From the NCBI RefSeq assembly GCF_029240175.1, contig NZ_JARBTM010000005.1, positions 248,001 through 312,000 of the forward strand: a stretch of 64,000 nucleotides of DNA, written 5' to 3'. Both the position numbers and the translations under genes were made by a program. Source of the stretch: Anaerosolibacter sp. Its GTDB lineage: Bacteria; Bacillota; Clostridia; Peptostreptococcales; Thermotaleaceae. Below the pieces are notes generated by a model. The model saw nothing but the letters and a program-made list of their open reading frames with translations, made no database searches and was not told the origin of the DNA. Below are positions 58,316 through 64,000 of the stretch, piece after piece (positions within the stretch are counted from its first letter, which is position 1; each line of letters opens with the position of its first letter).

Positions 58316-58858
58316 ATGCTGGATAAAATTATAGGTGTACTAAAAAATATTTTAATTGCTGTTTTTGTGGCAATCATAATCGAAGAATTTATTTTTGGAT
58401 TCACTGTGGTACAAGGAGAATCCATGGCGCCAACTGTAAATAATCAAGATAAATTATTTGTAAATAAGATCGGATACTTACTTCATAAACCCAAGATTGG
58501 GGATATTGTTATATTTCATCCCCCTATAGAAAATAGACAAAAGGAATATTTTATTAAGAGAGTTATTGCCATGGAAAATGATGAGTTTATGATTCAGGAT
58601 GGGAAAGTATTTATTAACGGCAAAAAAATTATCGAAGATTATATCATGAATGAACCATACATCGACAGAACTGCTGATATAAGCCAAGGAAAAGTGCCAA
58701 AAGGTATGATGTTTGTCATGGGAGACAATAGAAATGACAGCAATGACAGTCGTTACTTTGGGTTTGTACCAATTAAGAATATAGAGGGCAAAGCAAATTT
58801 GCGACTGTGGCCATTTGATGAGGTCAAGGCCTTTACCGTTGATTATGAAAAGGATTGA
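58316..58858 (+). CDS. signal peptidase I, second copy
   Basis: 180 residues. One membrane helix (ILKNILIAVFVAIIIEEFIF), the Ser motif VVQGESMAPTVNNQDKLFVN, the Lys motif EYFIKRVIAME and the end box VMGDNRNDSNDSRYFGFVP. So both catalytic residues are present. It is a shorter relative of the lepB at 47065, and may have other substrates. Start behind GGGTGTGATGAG. Terminator at 58848 contains the stop codon. Confidence 0.93.
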   Translation: MLDKIIGVLKNILIAVFVAIIIEEFIFGFTVVQGESMAPTVNNQDKLFVNKIGYLLHKPKIGDIVIFHPPIENRQKEYFIKRVIAMENDEFMIQDGKVFINGKKIIEDYIMNEPYIDRTADISQGKVPKGMMFVMGDNRNDSNDSRYFGFVPIKNIEGKANLRLWPFDEVKAFTVDYEKD

Positions 58859-58877
58859 GGAGGACTCAATCCTTTTT
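58848..58877 (+). terminator. terminator of the second signal peptidase gene
   Basis: Twelve-base arms 58848-58859 and 58865-58876 around GAGGA, ending in TTTTT. The TGA stop (58856-58858) is in the first arm. Confidence 0.88.
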
Positions 58878-58938
58878 ATATGATGCATTTATGATATAAT
58901 GGAAAGAAGATTTTTTCTGGTCAGGGGTGATGTTGGTC

Positions 58939-60036
58939 ATGTTAGAAGATGAAATTAGGCGTTATGGGAAAAGTATTGGGATTGATTTAATTGGTTTTAC
59001 TACAGCAGCGCCGTTTTTAAGAATTGGAGAGGTGCAGCAGCAAAGACTAGAAATGAACTGTCTTTCAGGTTTTGAAGAGCAGGATATTGAAAAACGTGTG
59101 AATCCGCTGCTAACCATGGAAAAAGCAAAGTCTATTATTGCAATTGGCATTGGGTATTATCATAAGGATGAGTGTTCGGTAGAGGAAACTCATGGGGAAA
59201 TAGCACGGACAGCTTGGGGAAGAGATTATCATCATGTTTTGATGGACAAGCTTTTACGGCTTATGGAGTACATCAAAAAAAATGTAGGGGAATTTGAATA
59301 CAAAGCATTCGTAGATACTGGACCCTTATCAGATCGTGAAGTTGCTTACCGGGCTGGACTTGGCTGGTTTGGAAAGAATAATATGTTTATTGCAGAGGAT
59401 TATGGTTCTTGGGTTTTTCTAGGCTATGCATTGACCAATCTTTCACTAATGCCTGATCAACCTGTAACAGAAAGCTGTTTACAATGCAATCTTTGTATTG
59501 AGGCATGTCCTGGCAGAGCCTTGAAAGATGGTTATAACATGAATGCTAGGAAATGTATATCATATGTAACCCAAACCAAAGAAGAAATCGATGAAGAGGC
59601 TAGAGGCAAGATGAAAAATTTTATCTATGGTTGTGATGTCTGTCAGAATGTTTGTCCCCATAATAAACATATTGTCCATAAGATAGAAGGTGATTTTATA
59701 CCAGAAGGAAATATCCATCGGCCATCCATAAGAAAATTGATTCAAATGTCTAATAAAGAATTTAAAGTGCTTTATAAAAATACTGCAGCGGGGTGGAGGG
59801 GGAAAAATAATCTGAGGAGAAATGCAATCATAGCAGCAGGAAATACGAAAGACCCAGGATTGCTGCTCTATCTCGCAGAAGTATTGAAGGATGAAAGCGT
59901 GATGATCAGGAAATATGCAGTATGGGCCATTCATAAAATAGGGGGAGAAGGTAAAACTACACTTCGGAAGCATTTATTGCTAGAAAAGGATCAGGAAATT
60001 ATAAACGAGATCACAAAATGTTTAGAGGGTGACTAA
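58939..60036 (+). CDS. queG: epoxyqueuosine reductase
   Basis: 365 residues. QueG motifs: GIDLIGFTTAAPF at the start, VDTGPLSDREVAYRAGLGWFGKNNMFI (about 122-148), two 4Fe-4S clusters (ESCLQCNLCIEACPGRAL and CDVCQNVCPHNK), and C-terminal HEAT-like helices (ESVMIRKYAVWAIHKIGG). It performs the last step of queuosine synthesis in tRNA with cobalamin. ATG 58939 after AGGGGTGATG. The next gene starts directly after the stop, so both are coupled. Confidence 0.95.
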   Translation: MLEDEIRRYGKSIGIDLIGFTTAAPFLRIGEVQQQRLEMNCLSGFEEQDIEKRVNPLLTMEKAKSIIAIGIGYYHKDECSVEETHGEIARTAWGRDYHHVLMDKLLRLMEYIKKNVGEFEYKAFVDTGPLSDREVAYRAGLGWFGKNNMFIAEDYGSWVFLGYALTNLSLMPDQPVTESCLQCNLCIEACPGRALKDGYNMNARKCISYVTQTKEEIDEEARGKMKNFIYGCDVCQNVCPHNKHIVHKIEGDFIPEGNIHRPSIRKLIQMSNKEFKVLYKNTAAGWRGKNNLRRNAIIAAGNTKDPGLLLYLAEVLKDESVMIRKYAVWAIHKIGGEGKTTLRKHLLLEKDQEIINEITKCLEGD

Positions 60037-60522
60037 ATGCGTATTGCTGTTTTATCTGATACCCATCTGAGAAATCATAAGTTAGATTTGCCTCAAATTG
60101 TGGTGGAAACCTTAAAGAATATGGATGGAATTATTCATTGTGGAGATATGAAAGAAGAAGGCTTGTTAGATTTGTTAGAAGCCTATGGGCCGGTATACGC
60201 CGTCCATGGCAATGGAGACAATGAAGCATTGAGATCTAAATTGAAGGAGAGGCTAGTGATCCATCTAGGGGATTATAAGATTGGAATTGTTCACGGACAT
60301 GGAGAAAAGGGCAAGACATCAGATAGAGCCTTAGAAGCCTTTGAAGATATGGAAGTAGATATTATGCTTTTTGGTCACAGTCATCAACCGCTTCTTCAGA
60401 CAAAAAAGGGTATTTTGATGATCAATCCCGGATCGCAAACTGCAAAAAGGCGAGAAAAGAAGCATTCTATGGTCATCTTAAATCTGGGGCAGAATCTACA
60501 TTGTGAATTTATTTTCTTTTAG
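60037..60522 (+). CDS. YfcE/MJ0936-type metallophosphoesterase
   Basis: 161 residues. Metal-binding motifs in order: VLSDTHLRNH, IIHCGDMKEEG, VHGNGDNEAL, IVHGHGEKG, LFGHSHQP and NPGSQTAKR. Two-metal phosphodiesterase of the YfcE group; substrates in the cell are unknown, often tested on artificial cyclic or linear phosphodiesters. It starts at the base right after the queG stop, so translation is coupled. Ends in the hairpin at 60588. Confidence 0.9.
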   Translation: MRIAVLSDTHLRNHKLDLPQIVVETLKNMDGIIHCGDMKEEGLLDLLEAYGPVYAVHGNGDNEALRSKLKERLVIHLGDYKIGIVHGHGEKGKTSDRALEAFEDMEVDIMLFGHSHQPLLQTKKGILMINPGSQTAKRREKKHSMVILNLGQNLHCEFIFF

Positions 60523-60587
60523 AAATACTGTATTTGAAATTGGTAGTTATTTCAAGTTTCATTAAAAAGGTTGGGATATTATAATAT

Positions 60588-60626
60588 AAATAAGCCTGGG
60601 TGAGGGCCCATACCCAGACTTATTTC
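60588..60626 (+). terminator. terminator of the queG operon
   Basis: Long arms 60588-60601 and 60612-60625 with one mismatch (C over A), around GAGGGCCCA. T-run short. Confidence 0.72.
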
Positions 60627-60656
60627 GCAAATTATTGAGATAGAAAGAGTGAAAAC

Positions 60657-60800
60657 ATGAGAATCATTAAGCGCCTGTTATCGAAGTTTATTATTAAGAA
60701 AGACATGCCGAATAAGAATCTACCCTCCCATCTGCTGTTGTCCAATACAATTAATACCACCGTCCATAATAGATCCCGTCGGTTTAACCTTAAGTTCTAA
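60657..60800 (+). CDS. possible basic small protein (47 residues)
   Basis: ATG follows AAAGAGTG by about six bases. The 47 residues start MRIIKRLLSKFIIKKDMPNK and have 11 Lys or Arg. The stop codon lies in the terminator hairpin, which is the same layout as several proven units here, so it may be a true small gene. It could also be a leader transcript. No family known. Confidence 0.4.
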   Translation: MRIIKRLLSKFIIKKDMPNKNLPSHLLLSNTINTTVHNRSRRFNLKF

Positions 60801-60820
60801 ACTTAAGGTTTTTTCTTTTT
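60786..60820 (+). terminator. terminator after the 60657 ORF
   Basis: AACCTTAAGTT (60786-60796) and AACTTAAGGTT (60100 offset corrected: 60800-60810) around CTA, followed by a long T-run. Confidence 0.85.
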
Positions 60821-60951
60821 TGACGAATTGTGTTCCTGTGAAATGGATAGATTTTATCCTTTGATAAAAATATGGGAGAGATGGACGAGGAAGGCGAATA
60901 GAATGGATTAAAGAGTGCTTATGAATAAGGACAGGATAGGAGGAATATTTA

Positions 60952-63348
60952 ATGGCAGAATATAAAGAACTTCCATATACAAAGCTCAAAAGATTTTGCA
61001 ACCCAGATCAATTTGCCTTCAGAACAACGGAAGATCTCATTTTTAACGATAATATAATCGGTCAAGACAGGGCGGTTAGAGCCATGGAGTTTGGGCTTAG
61101 GGTAAAAAGTTCACAATACAATATATTTGTCACAGGATTAAAGGGTACTGGGAAGACCAGCTATGCCCAGCGCATTGTATCGGAAAGAGCAAAGGATGAA
61201 AATGTGCCTGACGACTGGTGTTATGTATATAATTTTGATAATCCAGGTGTACCGCTGGCTTTGAATGTGCCCCCTGGGATGGGGAAGATCTTAGTAGAAG
61301 ATATGGATATTCTTGTTCAGGACCTCCTAACAGAAATTCCCAAAGCTTTTCATGGAGAAGATTATGAAAAAAGAAAAGCTGAGATTGTTAAGAAGTATCA
61401 GGATGAAAGGAATCAGTTGATCGAAGAATTGACGGAATATAGTAAAGAACAGGGCTTTAAAATCAAGAATACAAGTACTGGATTTGCTTTAGCCCCCTTA
61501 ATCAATGGAGAGGTGATCAGTGATGGCGAATACAGTGATCTGGATGAAGAACAGAGAATAGAAATTGAAACCAAAGCGGAAGATATTCAGGACCGGGCAG
61601 TGGAAATTTTAAGGAAGATTAAAGAAATGGAAAGACAGGCGAAGAAAAAGATCATAGATTTAGATAATACCCTGGGATTATATGTGGTAGAACCTTTGAT
61701 GGATGAATTGTTTGATAAATATAAAGAACATACCAAGGTTATCGAATATATAAAAAATGTACAAAATGATGTAATTGAACAGATTTATGACTTTGATTTA
61801 TCTGAAGAGGAACAGGATGAATTGGTTGTAAAAAAGGCAGAGAACAATTTTGTGAAAAAGTATAAAGTGAATTTATTTATCGATAACAGCAATACTACTG
61901 GTGCACCAATCGTCATGGAATGTAATCCTAATTATAATAATTTAGTAGGCAGAATAGAGTATGAAAATGAGCAGGGTTCATTAAAGACTGATTTTACCAT
62001 GATTAAGCCCGGTGCTATTCATAGGGCCAATGGAGGATATCTGATTCTTCAGGCAAATCAAGTCCTCACAAATGCACAGTCATGGGATTTATTAAAACGA
62101 ACCATTGAAACAGGCCAGATTAGCATCGAAAACCTGCGAATGCAGCTAGGCATTGTGGAGGTCACGACCTTAAAACCAGAACCGATACCCGTAGATATCA
62201 AGGTCATTTTGATTGGAAATCCATATTTATATCAGCTTTTATACAACCATGATGAGGATTTTGAGAAGCTTTTTAAGGTAAAGGTCGATTTTGATTCTGT
62301 AATGAACACCAACCGTGAGAATGAACAGAAAATCGCTAACTTTATCAGTGATTATTGTGATCGAAAAGAATTAAAGCATTTGGATCGAGAAGCCGTTGCA
62401 AAGGTAGTAGAATACAGCCATAAGATTGCAGGGAGTCAGAAAAAACTATCTACACGATTTAACAAGATTATTGAGCTGCTGATTGAAGCCGATGTGTGGG
62501 CTGACATTGACAAAAGTGAGTTGGTTCGTAAAGAACATATTGATAAAGCTTATGAGGAGAAACAGTACCGAAACAATCGCATGGAAGAGAAACTAGATGA
62601 AATGTACGAAACCGGTAAAATTATTATTGATCTCAAAGGGAAAAAGATTGGAAGGATCAATGGCCTTTCCGTGATCGATGTGGGAGATCATTCCTTTGGT
62701 AAACCATCAGTAATTACTGTAACCACATATGCAGGAAATAGAGGCGTTGTCAATATCGAAAGAGAAGTGAAGATGAGTGGGAAAATTCATGATAAGGGCG
62801 TGTTGATATTAGAGGGATACTTAAGCGAAAAGTTTGGTCAGGAATATCCAGTTACATTGACTGCCAAAATTTGCTTTGAACAATCCTATAGTGGTGTGGA
62901 TGGAGATAGTGCATCTAGTACCGAACTATATGGACTTTTGTCGAGTTTGAGTGACATACCTTTGAAACAGCATATTGCAGTAACGGGGTCGGTAAACCAG
63001 AAGGGGGAAATTCAACCGGTTGGAGGTGTGACGGAGAAAATAGAAGGTTTTTTTAGTTTGTGTAGATACTTCGGATTGACTGGTGATCAAGGTGTGATCA
63101 TACCCCATCAAAATGTTGATGATTTGGTTTTAAAAGATGAAATCGTTGAGGCTGTGAGAGATGGAAAGTTTCATATATATCCTGTAGCAATGGTAGAGGA
63201 GGGCATAGAGATCCTAACAGATCAATCCTTCCCCAAAATATCGGAAGCTGTAATAGAGAAACTATATAAGTTCACAGCTATTGTGAAGAAAGATGATGAT
63301 TCAGAGAGCAGAAAAGGTTTTAGAGGCAGAACCTCCAAGGGTAAATAA
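60952..63348 (+). CDS. Lon-like ATP-dependent protease (AAA_32/LonB type)
   Basis: 798 residues. Walker A FVTGLKGTGKTSYAQRI at about 58-74, an inserted coiled-coil region (about 130-300, many Glu and Lys), IHRANGGYLILQANQVL near Walker B, and a C-terminal Lon protease domain: catalytic Ser in YSGVDGDSASSTELYGLL and Lys in VGGVTEKIEGFF. No long N-terminal Lon domain. This LonB-like form is widespread in Clostridia, sometimes linked with sporulation. GATAGGAGG site. Terminator at 63357. Confidence 0.93.
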   Translation: MAEYKELPYTKLKRFCNPDQFAFRTTEDLIFNDNIIGQDRAVRAMEFGLRVKSSQYNIFVTGLKGTGKTSYAQRIVSERAKDENVPDDWCYVYNFDNPGVPLALNVPPGMGKILVEDMDILVQDLLTEIPKAFHGEDYEKRKAEIVKKYQDERNQLIEELTEYSKEQGFKIKNTSTGFALAPLINGEVISDGEYSDLDEEQRIEIETKAEDIQDRAVEILRKIKEMERQAKKKIIDLDNTLGLYVVEPLMDELFDKYKEHTKVIEYIKNVQNDVIEQIYDFDLSEEEQDELVVKKAENNFVKKYKVNLFIDNSNTTGAPIVMECNPNYNNLVGRIEYENEQGSLKTDFTMIKPGAIHRANGGYLILQANQVLTNAQSWDLLKRTIETGQISIENLRMQLGIVEVTTLKPEPIPVDIKVILIGNPYLYQLLYNHDEDFEKLFKVKVDFDSVMNTNRENEQKIANFISDYCDRKELKHLDREAVAKVVEYSHKIAGSQKKLSTRFNKIIELLIEADVWADIDKSELVRKEHIDKAYEEKQYRNNRMEEKLDEMYETGKIIIDLKGKKIGRINGLSVIDVGDHSFGKPSVITVTTYAGNRGVVNIEREVKMSGKIHDKGVLILEGYLSEKFGQEYPVTLTAKICFEQSYSGVDGDSASSTELYGLLSSLSDIPLKQHIAVTGSVNQKGEIQPVGGVTEKIEGFFSLCRYFGLTGDQGVIIPHQNVDDLVLKDEIVEAVRDGKFHIYPVAMVEEGIEILTDQSFPKISEAVIEKLYKFTAIVKKDDDSESRKGFRGRTSKGK

Positions 63349-63356
63349 TAACTCTC

Positions 63357-63388
63357 AGAGCAGTTCACTTACGAACTGCTCTATTTGT
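63357..63388 (+). terminator. terminator of the Lon-like gene
   Basis: AGAGCAGTTC (63357-63366) and GAACTGCTCT (63373-63382) around ACTTAC, followed by ATTTG. Confidence 0.82.
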
Positions 63389-63459
63389 TTACAAAAATAA
63401 ATATTCTGTCATAAAAAAAGGAGGAATTTTATAGGGATATGTGGTATAGTAATGGTATA

Positions 63460-63502
63460 TGGCGGACAATTATCACGAAACATGGTGTTTTGGCGGACAA
63501 TT
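63460..63502. repeat. 12-bp direct repeat upstream of tdh
   Basis: TGGCGGACAATT occurs at 63460-63471 and 63491-63502, 31 bases apart, that is three helical turns. It may be a binding site for a regulator of tdh. Repeated short motifs of this kind also occur at the ends of IS21-family elements, but no transposase is seen here. Confidence 0.5.
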
Positions 63503-63564
63503 GTACTCAATAATCGCACAGTAAATTTAAAATATTCTGTTTATAATAAAAGAGGAGGGTATAT

Positions 63565-64000
63565 ATGGAAGGAAATATGAAAGTAGTGATTAAGGAAGAG
63601 CCAGGAGTAGGTGCAGTGATTGGAACGAAGGAAATACCTAAGGTAGGTCCTAATGATATTTTGGTAAAAGTAATGGCTACATCGATTTGTGGTACGGACT
63701 ATCATATCTATAGCTGGGATGCATGGTCTCAAAAAAGAATAAAGACACCTCGAATCATGGGACATGAATTCGCAGGAGAAGTTGTCGAGATTGGAAAAAA
63801 CGTTACCAGAGTGAAGTTAGGAGATATTGTGTCTGCTGAAACCCATGTGGTATGCGGAAAGTGTGAATTATGTGTAACAGGGAAAGCCCATATCTGTAAG
63901 GATACAAAGATCCTTGGCGTAGATACAGATGGTTCCTTTGCAGAGTATATAGCAATACCTGAGGAGAACGCATGGATCAATGACCCATCTATTCCACCAG
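63565..64000 (+). CDS. tdh: L-threonine 3-dehydrogenase, N-terminal part
   Basis: 145 codons to the window edge. Zinc alcohol dehydrogenase fold: catalytic Cys in ATSICGTDYHIYSWDAWSQK and MGHEFAGEVVEIGKN, structural zinc cysteines VVCGKCELCVTGKAHICKDT. The stretch YHIYSWDAWSQKRIKTPRIM is typical of Tdh, which oxidises threonine to 2-amino-3-oxobutyrate. AGAGGAGGG site. It is open at the 3' end, so a partner such as kbl may follow. Confidence 0.9.
   Translation, partial: MEGNMKVVIKEEPGVGAVIGTKEIPKVGPNDILVKVMATSICGTDYHIYSWDAWSQKRIKTPRIMGHEFAGEVVEIGKNVTRVKLGDIVSAETHVVCGKCELCVTGKAHICKDTKILGVDTDGSFAEYIAIPEENAWINDPSIPP

Overview
The window reads as chromosome of a low-GC, spore-forming, anaerobic Firmicute of the class Clostridia. 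Signs are AT-rich spacers, AGGAGG-type ribosome sites on nearly every gene, sporulation genes (ytrH, ytrI, two Spo0E-like proteins, a cotJC fragment), a MASE3-SpoIIE phosphatase, a ZIP transporter and queG. An Alkaliphilus-like genus is my guess from general resemblance only. No rRNA, tRNA, CRISPR array, intact transposase or intact prophage was seen.

Region 1 (1-14.5 kb) is a loose accessory zone with many small genes, long spacers and debris: remnant small ORFs (425-749), a MITE-like element (2552-2725), a cotJC fragment (3904-4053), a small gene with two stop codons (7361-7525) and a piece of a phage-type replication protein (7622-7843). Intact genes here include a Nudix hydrolase, an ASCH/PUA-like protein, wrbA, a DUF421 membrane protein, a beta-carbonic anhydrase, yjdM, a GNAT acetyltransferase and a Spo0E-like protein. 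The most striking unit is a class I cyclic-di-GMP riboswitch (4309-4390) with a terminator, leading into a 513-residue membrane protein that has a degenerate kinase-like domain inside the cell and PKD-like and beta-sandwich-like parts outside.

Region 2 (14.6-27 kb) holds a thioesterase, a structured GC-rich leader, a Cache-HAMP-GGDEF diguanylate cyclase (a possible source of the riboswitch ligand), a HAD phosphatase, an RNA-modification operon (rsmF-like, HD protein, rlmD-like) and a 1082-residue SWIM/SNF2 helicase. Region 3 (27-38 kb) holds small sporulation-type genes, a STAS protein, a duplicated hydrophobic small protein, ytrHI, an MFS and a MATE transporter, a cyclophilin, fba and pssA.

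Region 4 (38.5-64 kb) is mostly housekeeping: a second rsmF-like gene with rsuA, three Nudix proteins (one is nudC), an RluA-type synthase, asparaginase, glutaminase, two signal peptidases I, a uridine-kinase-like enzyme, a nitroreductase, nfo, a RusA-type resolvase, queG, a phosphodiesterase, a Lon-like protease and the start of tdh. Between asparaginase and the first signal peptidase lies an orphan HEPN-type protein with the RNase motif of CRISPR accessory nucleases but no CARF domain and no CRISPR locus nearby.

RNA chemistry (two m5C methyltransferases, one m5U methyltransferase, two pseudouridine synthases, queG), five Nudix proteins and cyclic-di-GMP signalling are the recurring themes. 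Many terminators are long perfect palindromes, and several contain the stop codon of the gene they end.
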